In this document: piece after piece, positions 11,407-22,205 of the stretch | How the letters are laid out: each line of letters begins with the position of its first letter | Position numbering within the stretch: position 1 is the first letter of the stretch | Source of the DNA: Pseudoips prasinana | Lineage: Eukaryota > Arthropoda > Insecta > Lepidoptera > Nolidae | Assembly: GCA_951640165.1 (NCBI GenBank) | Contig: OX621245.1 | Location: 25,660,330 to 25,724,329, forward strand | Direction: 5' to 3' | Length of the DNA: 64,000 nt | The notes under the pieces: generated by a model | What the model saw: the letters and a program-made list of their open reading frames with translations, nothing else | Database searches by the model: none | What the model was told of the DNA's origin: nothing | Made by a program: the position numbers and the translations under genes

Positions 11407-11945
11407 AAAAGTTCGCTTTCTATCAAAGTTAGACTAAAGAAACTTAAGCGTGGATTTCAGAACTAGGGATATTTTAATTATCTAAATCCTTTACGGAACT
11501 TAAAGGAAATTGTGAATTAACTATTGATGCTGAATACTCTCAGAGACTGTTCGAAATACTTCATTAAAAGGTAGTTGTTTCGGTACTATTACGGCGACCA
11601 TGTGTTTCGGGGTTCAATCCCAGAATAAGATTTATAAATATATGTAGGTACATCATACTAATATTATATATGCAAAAGTTTTTGACTATGGATGGATGTA
11701 TGGATGTTTGTTGTTACTCTTTCAAGCAAAAACTACCGAATGGATTTTGATATAATAACACATAGGCTTTAATTTATAAAGTTTATCGCGGCTAAAACCG
11801 CGGGACACAGCTAGTATTTAATATTTGTGGGACCCATAGATAGTTATTTTGAGCCTATTCAGCTCTATCGTTTACACGTTTTAAGTCCCCTGCGTTACTC
11901 CCGGATATTGTATATTGCTGGTTTTGTCTTTGAAAAACAATATGT
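11407..11945. repeat. Segment duplicated at 13549-14395, unit 1
   Basis: It shares long diverged blocks with 13549-14395: GACTAAAGAAACTTAAGCGTG, TTTTAATTATCTAAAT-like, CATGTGTTTCGG, AAGATTTATAAATATA and, beyond an inserted transposon, ATATTTGTGGG and TATATTGCTGGTTT. Unit 1 carries an H1 Helitron (11657-11815) where unit 2 carries H3 and half of an M1 MITE. Confidence 0.65.
11657..11815 (+). mobile_element. Helitron-like element H1
   Basis: An H1 copy with ATATTATATATGCAAAAGT near the 5' end and a 3' hairpin (CGCGGCTAAAACCGCGG) followed by ACACAGCTAG and T. It is non-coding. Confidence 0.7.
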
Positions 11946-11964
11946 TTTGCCATAAATATTATTG

Positions 11965-12125
11965 ATTGAGTTCACGTGAGGCGCAGTAGTTAAGGTAGCC
12001 TCACCTCATGTTTTGGGTTCGCACAGGACAAATAATTGTGTGACCCATTACTGGTTCCTTTTAATAAAGTCTCCACGATACAGAGATACATTGCGGGCAT
12101 AGTCTTTTAATTAAAAGGAAATTGT
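11965..12125 (+). mobile_element. SINE B, degenerate
   Basis: A GAGGCGCAGTAGTTAAGG A-box region and ACAAATAATTGTGTGACCCAT are followed by a degenerate tail with AGTCTTTTAATTAAAA. A small remnant in unit 2 near 14465 suggests it was part of the duplicated segment. Confidence 0.5.
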
Positions 12126-12299
12126 TATTAATGTGAACATAGACGGTACAAGTCTCCAACTATTAAGACACTGAATAAGATTTCTTACCTAAATACGAGA
12201 TTGAGTAGGTCAATCAATGCGTTTTACTAGGAAATGAGGTCAAATTTAAATGACCCTTTCGGCAGTACATAAGCGGTATAAAGGAAAACTGCTCAGCAT

Positions 12300-12690
12300 C
12301 GTATTCACAAGGAATAATAATAATGTCCTCCCGATCGATATTCAAGGCCAGTCTCAATGGAGACTAGCCAATTGCGCAGGACATATTATAGTGCACAAGT
12401 GTGTGCCCAAACACAGGGCACTTTTTATTACAACACTCTCATGATCCGATGGGACGACAGCGACACAACCGGAAAAATGTCAGGTACAGGACCGACGGCT
12501 TTACGTGTTCTCCGAAGCACGGGGGTGTAATACCGCCAACTTCCAGACTTCGGGCTGCCACTGAGAAATTTCTTTATACGGAAAAATCCCAAAATCACTT
12601 TTTGGCCCGTCCCGGATTTGAACCAAGGACCTCATTATCTGCGGGTGAACACGCTACCGCTAGACCAACGAGGCAGTCAAACGTAACGCT
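12300..12690 (-). mobile_element. SINE F (tRNA-derived), antisense
   Basis: Read on the minus strand it starts with a tRNA-like head: GTTGGTCTAGCGGTAGCG (A box), then GGTTCAAATCC (B box). A long body includes the complement of TTTACGTGTTCTCCGAAGCA and of CATGATCCGATGGGACGA. Related copies lie at 35345 (antisense) and 54370 (sense). The 105-codon ORF on the plus strand lies within the SINE. Confidence 0.65.
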
Positions 12691-12914
12691 GGCAGTAGTA
12701 TTTATGAATATTGATTGAAATTTAAAACCCTGCCACTAAGCGTGTCGGGAGTTGGTTGAAATAATTTATACAGAATGCAGTTCGGTTATGAAATAATTAT
12801 TGTGTTCGAACCTGTACGGACAATGTAAAATTATATTTATTATGCACTAGTAGCAGTACTTTAATGCTATTACATTTATCGCCACTATTCGATATTTTAT
12901 CATCATAACAGCTG

Positions 12915-13300
12915 GATATGCCATAATCGCCGCGCTTGGCAGACTGGTTGGCGATCGCAGTTTCATGGTGATAATATCCTGGGACATTATTTAGACACGG
13001 CCATCTGATCCCAAACTAAGCAGAGCTTGTACTATGGAAACCAGATAACTGATATACTACATATACTATTTTTCTTTAGTAAATACATACTGATCCGCAG
13101 ATATTTTTGTGCATGAACATGTCTGTTTGTCCTGAGTCTGGGTGTAAGTATCTATATAAATATGCAGTTACAAAAGAAAAGTAGTATATTGGTGACTCCT
13201 ACTAAAGTACTATATCAAGTATCTGGTTTCCATAGTACAAGCTCTGCTTAGTTTAGGATCAGATGTCCGTGTGTGAATAATTTCCCAGGATATTATTACA
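12915..13300. mobile_element. Inverted pair of SINE A fragments next to repeat G
   Basis: 12915-12970 is a repeat G piece (GCCATAATCGCCGCGCTTGG). A minus-strand SINE A tail (12972-13095) is followed directly by a plus-strand SINE A body and tail (13093-13300), giving a long imperfect palindrome. The downstream 13320-13445 matches, in reverse, the block at 45885-45995. Confidence 0.65.
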
Positions 13301-13829
13301 AATATACATATATTATAGTTTTCTCAACCATCCTTTTGTTCTTCTTCTTAGCATGTTGATGGCAAACAAACTGAATTTCTTACGCCTAGAACGTGGCCAC
13401 AAAGATTGCCCTGCCTGTGACTTCTATGAGATCCTGCCATAAAAATGTAGCAGGTCAGGCTGGACAGGATGTTAGGTTATCAGCGGTCATCAGCGGAACG
13501 GGGCATTTTGCAAATTTCTCCTTAATCTTTTAAATTCGCTTTCTAACGAAGTTAGACTAAAGAAACTTAAGCGTGGTTTTCAGAACTAGAGATGCTTTAA
13601 TTATCTAAATAACTTTACGAAACTTAAAGACAGTGGTGGATTAATTACTACTACTGAATACTGTTCCTAGGCAGTTTATAAACGGTGATCTATACCTGTC
13701 ACAAATTACTTAGTTCAGAGATGGTTCAGACTAGGTTCGAAATACTACTTTGTTAGCGTAGTAATTGTTTTGCTTCTATCTCAGCCTCCATGTGTTTCGG
13801 TTCAATCCCAGAACAAGATTTATAAATAT

Positions 13830-14162
13830 ACTAGCTGTGCCCGCGACTTCGTCCGCGTGTTAATTAGTTTATTTCGTTTTTTTTATGTTTTTTAGTAAAA
13901 TAAAAGACTTTTTCTAAAAATTAAAATAGCCTAAGTTACTCCTTATTACATCAGCTACCTGCCAATAAAAGTCCCGTCAAAATCGGTCCAGCCGTTTCAG
14001 AGATTAGCCGGAACAAACAGACAGACAGACAGACAAAAATTGTAAAAAATGTTATTTTGGTGTATGTACCGTATATATATTCATATTTATGTAGTAAAAA
14101 CCGGTTATTTCAATATTACAAACAGACACGACAATTTTATTTATTTGTATGTATGTATAGAT
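13830..14162 (-). mobile_element. Helitron-like element H3
   Basis: Read on the minus strand it ends CGCGGACGAAGTCGCGGGC, a hairpin, then ACAGCTAG. The other end has ATCTATACATAC next to A. The internal block AAATCGGTCCAGCCGTTTCA and a CAGA microsatellite are present. It is non-coding. A second H3 terminus lies at 24087. Confidence 0.65.
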
Positions 14163-14168
14163 TATGCA

Positions 14169-14283
14169 TGTACAGATGCCAGCACATCAAGCTACCCTAA
14201 TCTGTCAAATTTCCCCAATAGAAAGTGAACTTTATACTTATGTGATAAAGTTGAAAATCTATAAAAGAAATTTGATACATATT
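14169..14283. mobile_element. M1 MITE, left half
   Basis: The left terminus TGTACAGATGCCAGCACATC and the middle are present. The right inverted terminus is missing. Full copies are at 17626, 19051, 19665 and 27106. Confidence 0.65.
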
Positions 14284-14919
14284 TGATATTTGTGGGCCCA
14301 AAGATAATTATTCTGAGCGTGCTCCGTTCAATCACTTACTCGTTTTAAAGTTACCCTCAGATTTGATATATTGCTGGTTTCGTCTTCAAAAATTACCTGA
14401 GTTTATTAAAATGCGATGTATGTTTGATTTATCTATAAGTGTTTCATTTTGCTGTTAATAGAATGTGTGGCGTGTGGTAATCGCCTCACTGCTCAGCGCC
14501 CTCTCATGGACCGTAAAATGAGTTACACATCTAATACTTTCGTACTTTGTACTAGCGAGTAGCTATCTAGTTCAAAGTAATACAACTCTAAGATTACTAA
14601 CAATAATAATAGTATAGTTTCCGCGTTATAATAGTAAGAGAATGCGTTGCTCTGGAAATTTCGTCCATTAAGCATTCCTAGCACATAAAAAATGAAAGAT
14701 AAAGCCATAAAGTTGTTCCGGCTGTAGCGAAGAATCTGGAAGCTTGTTTGCGTAAATCTCCGGCCGTCTTGGATCCCGCAAACAATTTATGTAATCACGA
14801 ACAAAAATACGAGCTACAATAAAAATACGTCATACATATGTTTGGAGTTTCCTTTGCGACGTTTATTTATATTATCAATGAGCGTATTTGAACGTTATAT
14901 ATGCCCTTTAAGAAATCTA

Positions 14920-16501
14920 CTCTCACCGGCACGGAAACTTAGCCACCAATAACTTGCCGATAATTTCTATTTAAATATTTAATTTTCACTATATTATGGG
15001 TTTATGCACTAAATTAGGGTTTTTTTATGGTTTTGTAACTCAGTTATTGAAAAAATGATGCACCAGCAGTAATCTTTAAAAAAATAAGCAGTTTCACAAA
15101 AATATTGGTTTTAACACTGTCAATTTAAAAAGAACACAAGATGAAAAATAACCAAAAAGTCTTCGTTGTGTTTGCATTTTAATATCGGGTGTTTCCTCCC
15201 CTAGCCCCGATAACAGCTTGCATTCGTTCTGGCATACTTTGGATGATGTTTCTGATCTCAACTTGTGGTATGCTTTCCCAAGCGGTCAGTGCTGCATTTT
15301 GAAGCTGATTCAGAGTTTCAGGCGGGTTGGAGGAGTACTTTATTTTTCTTTTAAGCTTGTCCCAGATATGCTCTATTGGATTTAAGTCTAGACTACGAGC
15401 TGGCCACTGCAATTTTTGAATACCAACCTCTGTAAGGTATTCCTCCACGCAATGTGCAACGTGTGGGCGCGCGTTATCGTGCATTAGGAGGAATTCGTCA
15501 AATCCAATAAACCCTGAATATGGTAACACGTGTTCCTGAAGAATCTCCTCGATGTATCGTGTTGCCGTTAATCGGTTATCGACGATAACTAACTCCGTAC
15601 GTGCATCGGAACTTATTCCTCCCCAAACCATTATAGAGCCTCCATGAAAACTAACAGTTTGTGTGGTGGTAATGGGTAAAAACCGCTCTCCTCTTCTTCT
15701 CCACACTCGCTCCCGACCATCTGGAGCTCGTAAAGCGATTCGACACTCATCTGTGAACAGTACTCGAGCCCACTGCTCATGGGTCCAGTTGGCGTGTTCT
15801 CGTGCGAATCGAAGTCGAGCTACTCGGTGACTTCTGAGAAGTTCTGGGCCGCGTGCTGGTCTACGAGCTTGTAAATTCACTTCCTCCATTCGTCTTCTCA
15901 CTGTACGTTCACTAACATTGACACCTCTTGTGAACTGGAGTCGCTGGCGTATCTCAACAGCGGTGAGGTAGCGGTTTCTCAAAATTTCCAGGACAATAAA
16001 GCGGTCATCCCGGGCTGATGTGCATCTGACGCCTCCGCTGCCTGGTCTGCGGGAGTAGCGGCCTGTCTCCTGGTATCGTTTCAGCGCATACTGCATCGAT
16101 GAACGTGGTACATTCAGTATAACAGCAACTTCTCGCTGTGTCAGCCCTTGTTCGATCAATGCTACAGCTTGTGCAACCTGTGATGGTGTTAATGGCATTT
16201 TTATTGGAATTAAATCACCTTTAGTTATTGAAGTAACAGTACGATATCACAATAATTGAACAACCTAACAATAAACTTTCACAAAACACAAATTTAAAAC
16301 AGCAACTTAGTCGCTCAGATGTCCGGGTTCAACTAAAACTTAAAAATAACGTCATATTGCACTCAAACATGATAAATTACCCTCTTGAACTAAAGGTAAA
16401 CATTTTTTAGACCAACCTTCATAATAAATACTCATAGGAAACACTTAAAGCTCTTGTTATCGCGAAATACGCGCTTGGCCAAGATTCCGTGCCGGTGAGT
16501 G
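14920..16501 (-). mobile_element. Complete Tc1-type transposon (DD34E)
   Basis: This 1582-bp element is bounded by TA on both sides (14918-14919 and 16502-16503). Its terminal inverted repeats read CTCTCACCGGCACGGAA on the left and CACTCACCGGCACGGAA on the right in reverse complement, with similarity continuing several bases inward (CTTRGCCA). It contains one uninterrupted transposase gene on the minus strand. Both termini and the ORF are present, so it may be recent and potentially autonomous. I cannot tell whether it is active. Confidence 0.85.
15179..16198 (-). CDS. Tc1-type transposase, 339 aa, uninterrupted
   Basis: A DNA transposase expected to bind its own inverted repeats and cut and paste the element into TA sites in the nucleus. 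The N-terminal part (about 1-55) reads as a helix-turn-helix of the paired type (TPSQVAQAVALIEQGLTQRE). A second HTH-like region (about 65-115) follows, with VSERTVRRRMEE. The catalytic domain has the DDE triad: D150 in LFTDE, D241 in HDNARPH, and E276 in DLNPIEHIWD, with 34 residues between D241 and E276 (DD34E). Length and motif order are normal for Tc1-type enzymes. The ATG at 16198 is the first in frame and opens the expected MPLTPSQVAQ start. No stop or frameshift is seen. The gene sits inside matched inverted repeats. Confidence 0.92.
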   Translation of the reverse strand: MPLTPSQVAQAVALIEQGLTQREVAVILNVPRSSMQYALKRYQETGRYSRRPGSGGVRCTSARDDRFIVLEILRNRYLTAVEIRQRLQFTRGVNVSERTVRRRMEEVNLQARRPARGPELLRSHRVARLRFAREHANWTHEQWARVLFTDECRIALRAPDGRERVWRRRGERFLPITTTQTVSFHGGSIMVWGGISSDARTELVIVDNRLTATRYIEEILQEHVLPYSGFIGFDEFLLMHDNARPHVAHCVEEYLTEVGIQKLQWPARSLDLNPIEHIWDKLKRKIKYSSNPPETLNQLQNAALTAWESIPQVEIRNIIQSMPERMQAVIGARGGNTRY

Positions 16502-16599
16502 TAGTATAGGCTAAATTAATCCTGAATCTTGAAGAGTGACTTATAATTTCGTTAAAAAATAATATGCGCCGAGTAAATAAAACTGGTCATAGGAAACTG

Positions 16600-16870
16600 C
16601 GCCTCTCTGTGTGCTATGACAATCATACAGCGATCACCAACCCGTTTGCCAAGCGTGGAGATTATGGCATACGAGTATATCCTTATTATGGAAGCAACTC
16701 CAGCAGTGGACGTCATTACACGTGGCTGACATGATGCAATAAAACTGAGCCGAGTGGCCACCTCATTCCAAATCCCCTGGGTGTCGTAAAGGGCGACTAA
16801 GGGATATACCAGGTAGTCGGGCAGCAACACTTCGTGTGTACTTACTACGAACAACTGCGGTGGCCAACTC
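16600..16870 (-). repeat. Repeat G, diverged copy
   Basis: It contains the reverse of the GCTTGGCAGACGGGTTGGCGA block and fragments of the CAGCAGTGGACGT and TGGCTGACATGATG motifs seen at 12915, 22800, 23648, 31030, 38790 and 42110. The 100-codon minus-strand ORF is within it and is not a gene. Downstream, 16880-17390 holds only AT-rich DNA and a short TTTC repeat near 17080. Confidence 0.5.
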
Positions 16871-17394
16871 GCATGCTAACTACGGCAAACCTTACCAAAT
16901 TCCATTCCAACCCTTCCAGGTTCCATCATAAAACCAGCGCTGCAACAGTTAATGTTGCAGCTAGTGCTGAGATGGGACCAATTCGGACTCGCACAGATAA
17001 CAATTAAGGACTTCTGTTTGTGTACCTTTATATATATATTATTATTATTATCTGTGGCAGTTTACTGAATAAATGTATTTTCTTTCTTTCTTTGAAATGA
17101 CAACTTAATGGAAACCTTTGGGGAGGCCTGTATCCAGTTTTGACGCAATTTCATTTCATTATCGTCCAAAGAAATGAAACTGCGTCAAAACGCTTTAGCC
17201 ACGTAACGTTCCATAATCATAATATTTATGTATATTGTGTAATCATGAGTAACAAACCTAAATATTATAAAAAAATGCCCAAACCGGGTTGCCACGATGT
17301 ATATGCATTGATTTCTAACTATTTCAACTCAAGTTAAATGGGATATACCATTTTTTTCATCCCACAAAATACTATTCATATTCTAACTTTATCG

Positions 17395-17627
17395 TATGTA
17401 TGTATTATAAATGCGAAAGTTTGCGAGTATGCGTGATGGGTAAATGGTGAAAGAGAAGACCCACACATCGGATGTTTGTTACTGTTTCACGCAAAAACTA
17501 CCGAATGGATTTTGATGAAACTTGGTACTAATATAGCTTATTTATCCCAATAACACATAGGCTATAATTTATAAAGTTTAGCGCGGGTAAAACAGCGGCA
17601 GAACTTTTTTTGTGGTGCAAAGCTAGT
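17395..17627 (+). mobile_element. Helitron-like H1, 3' end altered
   Basis: The H1 body is present (TATTATAAATGCGAAAGTTT, then ACTACCGAATGGATTTTGAT). The terminal hairpin has lost pairing (GCGGGTAAAACAGCGG), and about 15 extra bases precede AGCTAG. Confidence 0.65.
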
Positions 17628-17767
17628 ACATACGCCAGCACAACCAGCTACCCCAACCAGTCAAATTTCTTGTATAGATTTTCAACTTTATCACTTAAGC
17701 ATAATGTTCACTTTCAATTGGGGACATTTGAAAGATTAGGGTAGCTTGATGTGCTGGCGTCTGTACA
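17626..17767. mobile_element. M1 palindromic MITE, full
   Basis: About 142 bp with long imperfect inverted arms: GCCAGCACAACCAGCTACC at one end and TAGCTTGATGTGCTGGCGTC at the other. The middle reads ATTTTCAACTTTATCACTTA. It is flanked by TA, consistent with a Tc1/mariner-derived MITE, and abuts the end of the H1 element. Confidence 0.75.
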
Positions 17768-17811
17768 TAATTATGAAAGCGAACGAATGCGGTAGGCAGG
17801 CCTAGTCAGAA

Positions 17812-17972
17812 ACAGCGCAGCGGTAATGACAGTCGCCTCGCCACTTAAGTGTCCCCGGTTCAATTCGCGCACAGGAGTCAACTATTTGTGTCAATTATTT
17901 GTTTGTAAAGTACCACACTTACGACACATGGATTAATTTCCCTAGTGCGGGCGTTGACTTTTAATTAAAAAA
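17812..17972 (+). mobile_element. SINE B, near complete
   Basis: AGCGCAGCGGTAATGACAGTC and CGCCTCGCCACTTAAGTGTC, a B box (GGTTCAATTCG), then TATTTGTTTGTAAAGTACC and the tail TTAATTTCCCTAGTGCGGG. Confidence 0.65.
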
Positions 17973-18156
17973 AGTTTTTTATATGAGCTCTTTCATCTGC
18001 CTCCGGTCGTGTTAGATAGACCCACATATCGTATATTAAGAGAAAGGATAGTGAGTGCATATGTATTTCAACGCACATTTGCACTCTACGTTCAGCTTTG
18101 ACGGACTATTAAGACTGGGCGCTATGACTGGATCTATAAGGACTGCTATTACTATT

Positions 18157-18432
18157 AATATAAATATATGCTTGGTAGATACTTGCCTTTTCGCCAGAAG
18201 TCGTAGGTTCGATTCCCATCCAGGAAAAACAGGACTAACAGACATGTTTATGTACACAAATATCTGTGTGTGCATAACCATGTCTTTTTGTCCTGAGTCT
18301 GGGTGTAATTATCTACATAAGTATGTATTTATAAAAGAAAAGTAGTATATGTAGTATATTAGTTATCCGGTTTCCATACTACAAGCTCTGCTTAGTTTGG
18401 GATCAGATGGCCGTGTGTGAATATTATTATTA
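18157..18432 (+). mobile_element. SINE A, near full length
   Basis: The head ends with B box GGTTCGATTCC. The body contains a local duplication (two versions of the ACAGACATG / ACCATGTC region) and a complete tail with GATCAGATGGCCGTGTG. No feature was recognised from 18440 to 19050. Confidence 0.7.
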
Positions 18433-19050
18433 TATGTCAAGTTATTCGACACGTGACAATCGGATAACTAATTGAACGAGAGAGGACGACATTGCTGGTA
18501 AATGGAAAGTTTAGAAACCTGAAGTCCTAACTCAACAAACTCACAGTTAAAATGGAACTCAACTCAGTAGATTAAACCTTCAAAGGGTTTTGATGGAAGT
18601 TTTGCAACACGTTAAAATTCTCAAGTAAGTACATAAAAAGAGGAGTTACTAATTGCAATTAACACCAGTACCTAAGTGCCCTTTATTAGATGCCTCTCAA
18701 ACTTTATTACAAACCAAGGTTAGTCTCCGGAACCCCCAATTTCTTAAATGTCCAACCGGTATTTTACTTTTGTTGAAAATTAATCCGTATCACTAAGATT
18801 ATAGGATTCAATTTTGAACGGCCGTATCCTGATCAAACACGTGGTCCACCATTAATTTTTAATTAGATCGTGTTAACTTGAAGTTGTTTGGTTTAGAAAC
18901 CTTGGAATTGATTATACTTACTGGATACATTTACTGAAATTATCATCAATTATAGATGGAAACGAACTGGTATATTGTTATTGTTATTTTATTTATATAT
19001 TCTTGTACAAGACATTTAATCGACAGAGACAAGTACGAAGAAATGATTAT

Positions 19051-19188
19051 TACAGACGCCAGCACATCGAACTACCCAGTCTGTCACATTCCCCCAATTG
19101 AAAGTGAACCTTATGCTTTTGTGATAAAGTTGAAAACCTATAAAAGAAATTTGACAGATTGGGGTAGCTGGAAGTGCTGGCGTCTGTA
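19051..19188. mobile_element. M1 palindromic MITE, full
   Basis: Inverted arms from CAGACGCCAGCACATCGAAC to the complementary TGCTGGCGTCTG, flanked by TA on both sides. The orientation of the middle is opposite to that of 17626 and 19665. Confidence 0.78.
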
Positions 19189-19664
19189 CTGCTTATTTCG
19201 CAATAAATTACTTCCAGTAGAACCGCGACGGGAGCAATTTTAAACAGCCCATAATAATGTGGTTTTGTTTCTTTTTTTTTAATTTTTGACACTAATGAAG
19301 GTAATTATTTACAATACTATTATACTGCTATTAAAATACTATAATAATAACAATAGAAGGTTGTCTTGGCATGGTGGTACTGACTTGGTGGATATGAAAT
19401 GTAGTGTAGTTTCAATGTATTCGATAGTTACACGAGTTATAAACTTCCAATAGATAGGTCGCATGTCTCACACCTCCATGTAATCGATACAGCAACTAGT
19501 TAATCGCACTGGGAAGTTTCAATAACGATCGCAGTTCAGAGTGTTCTTCGAATAAGGATGTGGAGTAATTACAATGTGCGCATAACTGGAACTCTCTGGT
19601 TCTTAATGAATGGAGAGCGAGGTGAACAAGAGCTTATACTACAGTTTCAGGTTATTTTGGATTT

Positions 19665-19805
19665 TGTACAGACGCCAGCACATCCAGCTACCCCAATCTG
19701 TCATATTTCTTTTATAGATTTTCAACTTTATCACATAAGCATAAGATCACTTTCAATTGGGGAAATTTGACAGATTGGGGTAGCTTGATGTGCTGGCGTT
19801 TGTAC
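19665..19805. mobile_element. M1 palindromic MITE, full
   Basis: TGTACAGACGCCAGCACATC on the left and GATGTGCTGGCGTTTGTAC on the right. The middle is ATTTTCAACTTTATCACATA. Confidence 0.78.
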
Positions 19806-19825
19806 CAAAATAGTAAAAGCCATTC

Positions 19826-20054
19826 AGCATAGGGCCATTACTGTCCTACTACGGGGAAAGGACCAGTCTCTCTCTCTCTCTCACTTTCACATTGAGAGGG
19901 TATAGGCCATAGCTCACTACGCTGGCCTAGTGCGAGTTCAGCGGGTTGGCAGACTTCATGCCATCAAGAACTGGCAGAAGGGTATTTTCATGATGTTTCC
20001 CGTCACTGTTTTAATTAAGTTCAACGCGGGTCACACCGCAGGGCGCAGCTAGTA
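19826..20054. repeat. Repeat R (reverse) followed by a Helitron 3' end
   Basis: 19826-20012 matches the reverse complement of 54165-54345 in diverged form (GGCCATTACTGTCCTACTA, TATAGGCCATAGCTCACTAC, GGTTGGCAGACTTCATGCC). A Helitron-like end (AACGCGGGTCACACCGCAGG, then GCAGCTAG and T) follows at 20030-20054. Confidence 0.55.
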
Positions 20055-20332
20055 AGTAACAAGTAAAGAACTGGTACCTTAAACATTGGGTAGCAGGTGG
20101 AATCATGAAATTGCGGTTATTTAGTTAAGCTCTATAAAGCTTACAGTTTCAAGCATAACCCGGACGCTTGAAAGTGTAAGCTTGTGATCATAATGTAGGA
20201 CAAAGTTTAAGTAGTTTCATGTGAATGTGTATTTAGTCCTATAAAGTTAGACCGTTGAGAACTGCTCCAATCTGCGGAAATATGAAATACGGGCGTTTTT
20301 AAAGCAGTTTTTCAGTCTTAGAAGTAGACTTA

Positions 20333-20470
20333 AAAACCGGACAAGTGCGAGTCGGACTCGCGCACGAAGGGTTCCGTAGCATTATCTATAAAAACGAGCA
20401 AAAAATTCACGTTTGTTATATGGTAGCCCCCTTAAATATTTATTTTATTGGAACGGGGTTCCTTATCGCG
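20333..20470 (-). mobile_element. Repeat I, terminal fragment
   Basis: It begins AAAAACCGGACAAGTGCGAG and GTCGGACTCGCGCACGAAG as at 4195. A CT dinucleotide tract lies at 20551-20584. The 93-codon ORF spans both and has no domain. Confidence 0.6.
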
Positions 20471-21000
20471 CGTTATGAAAGGGGGCTAGACGAAAAAATT
20501 CCTACGAAAAGTTGTCACGACACTTTTTGCAGATGTGCGGCGTGCGCATGTTTCTCTGTTTGTCTCTCTCTCTCTCTCTCTCTTATAGAAAGCAAGCCAG
20601 ATATTTTCATTTCTATTTCGCATTGAACAGTGTGGTGTCGCGACGATTATTTTTGTTGAGTGTATACAGGTTTTTGTACATAATAAATAATAAGAAATAA
20701 CTTCGTTCCATCCGGGTATCTCTTGACACCTCTCAAGTTTTTTTATTACATTGATATTGCAAATAAGTAGTTAGGCCTTACAATAGTTTATAGAAGGTCC
20801 ATGGCAGCGATTACCTCGTACGTCTAGCGGTTGGGTGTTCAACCGCTGTTAATTTGACGTGCCGTGACTCAGTTCGAAGTGAACGTGCCTCCTGATCAAA
20901 GGGTTGCGACCCAAAGGGTCCGATCAACTAGAAAAATACTTGTATTCAGGTTAATCTATTAGTCTTGGTCTAGGAGTTTTCTGTGTATTGTATTTATATA

Positions 21001-21258
21001 ATTGACGATCACCGTAGCCTAGTTGGTAGTGCTTCTGCCTACGAAGCTGGTGGTCCTGGGTTCGAATCCCGGTAAGTGCAAATATTTGTGTGATGAGCAC
21101 GAATATTTGTTTCTAAGTCATGGATGTTTTCTATGTATTTAAGTATTTATCTATCTATATAAGTATGTATATCGTCGCCTGGTACCCATAGTACAAGCTT
21201 TGCTTAGTTTGGGGCTAGGATGATCTGTGTGACATTGTCCCTATACATTAGGTATTAT
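21001..21258 (+). mobile_element. SINE C, near full length
   Basis: The tRNA-like head GATCACCGTAGCCTAGTTGG, TAGTGCTTCTGCC and B box GGTTCGAATCC are intact enough to resemble a tRNA. The SINE C body (CGAATATTTGTTTCTAAGTC) and tail (CATAGTACAAGCTTTGCTTAG, then GACATTGTCCC) follow. The attached body argues against a free-standing tRNA gene. Confidence 0.75.
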
Positions 21259-21265
21259 TATAATA

Positions 21266-21393
21266 TGTACACGCGGCTACACATCAAGTTATACAGTTCC
21301 AGTATAAGCTGATCTCACGTTGTATAGGATTTCCTTACAATGACAGGTCAATTTATATTGGAAATGTATAGCTTGATATGTAGCGTGTGTACA
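21266..21393. mobile_element. M2 palindromic MITE
   Basis: About 128 bp with inverted ends TGTACACGCGGCTACACATC and, on the other side, GATATGTAGCGTGTGTACA, plus inner inverted blocks around CAGTATAAGCTGATCTC. A second copy is at 62022-62149. No feature was recognised from 21400 to 21920. Confidence 0.7.
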
Positions 21394-21924
21394 AAAAAAA
21401 CACGTATGTTTGTTAACGTATGTTATCCTTTATCTAACTCCAAGTAGTATCCAAGCTACAAGCTATGTCCAGTTTATATCGGTCCAGCAGTGTAAGAGTA
21501 TCTCCTCTTTTCCGAAATGATGTAATTATAGTTGAAGTCGGGGGTTTTCTGTCGGTTAGGTTAGTTAACAATTTTTTTAGTATTCTTCTTACGAATATGT
21601 CTCTGGTAAGGGCCCGAGTTAAAACGGTGACGGAAAATATCTTACTCTCTGACTCTGGCCTACTTCTCATGCTAATAACGATTCTTCACGACAAAAAATG
21701 ATTTTAATCTACATTGTCACGTAGCCATGTAATAAGGTTTATATTGTAATCCTTAATGTTTAAACAAAGCGAAATTGAAATTAGACAAATTAAATATGCG
21801 AGTCTGGCTTGAAAAATGAAATTACAGAGTTGACGGTTTACTGGGCAGACGTTCTCTTTGTGGTTATATTTTAGCCGTCCCGCGATACTAAGAATGATCC
21901 CCATATCTAATTTATTACATTTAA

Positions 21925-22205
21925 GGCTAATTTCAGAGTCGCGCCGGCGAGCGGTGCCGTCCAAACGCGCGCGCTTACAATTACACTAGATAGTAGTTGC
22001 GTTTCATAGTCACGCAGTTCAAACGCGCCGCCGCGCCGGTGACACGCGCGCCGTCGGCCAGCGCTGCCCGAGCTCCTCTACTGGCAGCTAGCGTTTCAGA
22101 GTGACGCGTCTCGCACGCGCCGTTGCGGACACTTAAAATGGCTGTTGAGACGCGCTGGCCGCCGCGGCGCCGGTGCGTGCCGCGCGCGTCACTTTGAAAT
22201 CAGCC
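21925..22205. mobile_element. CpG-rich MITE with TAA target duplication
   Basis: A 281-bp element flanked by TAA (21922-21924 and 22206-22208). The ends read GGCTAATTTCAGAGTCGCGC and, reversed from the right, GGCTGATTTCAAAGTGACGC. A 3-bp TWA-type duplication with GG-starting inverted repeats is typical of PIF/Harbinger elements, so I infer that superfamily. The interior is extremely GC- and CpG-rich, with repeated GCCGCGC and GTTTCAGAGTGACGCG-like blocks, unlike its surroundings. No ORF. Confidence 0.7.

Larger units (their letters stand above)
13549..14395. repeat. Segment duplicated from 11407-11945, unit 2
   Basis: The counterpart of 11407-11945 in the same orientation. It is longer because of about 80 bases of extra sequence near 13660-13740 and because of inserted transposons (H3 Helitron 13830-14162, half M1 MITE 14169-14283). 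It is diverged enough to look old. Confidence 0.65.

Noticed and set aside
12401..12718. 105-aa ORF ending near SRLRAATEKFLYTEKSQNHF
   Set aside because: It reads through SINE F in antisense; the similar frame at 35411-35731 lies in another SINE F copy, so the resemblance is repeat-derived.
21001..21075. A free tRNA gene
   Set aside because: It has good A- and B-box-like sequences but continues into the SINE C body and tail, and sister copies share the whole unit. The other tRNA-like heads (5213, 9006, 53635, 54370, 61389) fail for the same reason.
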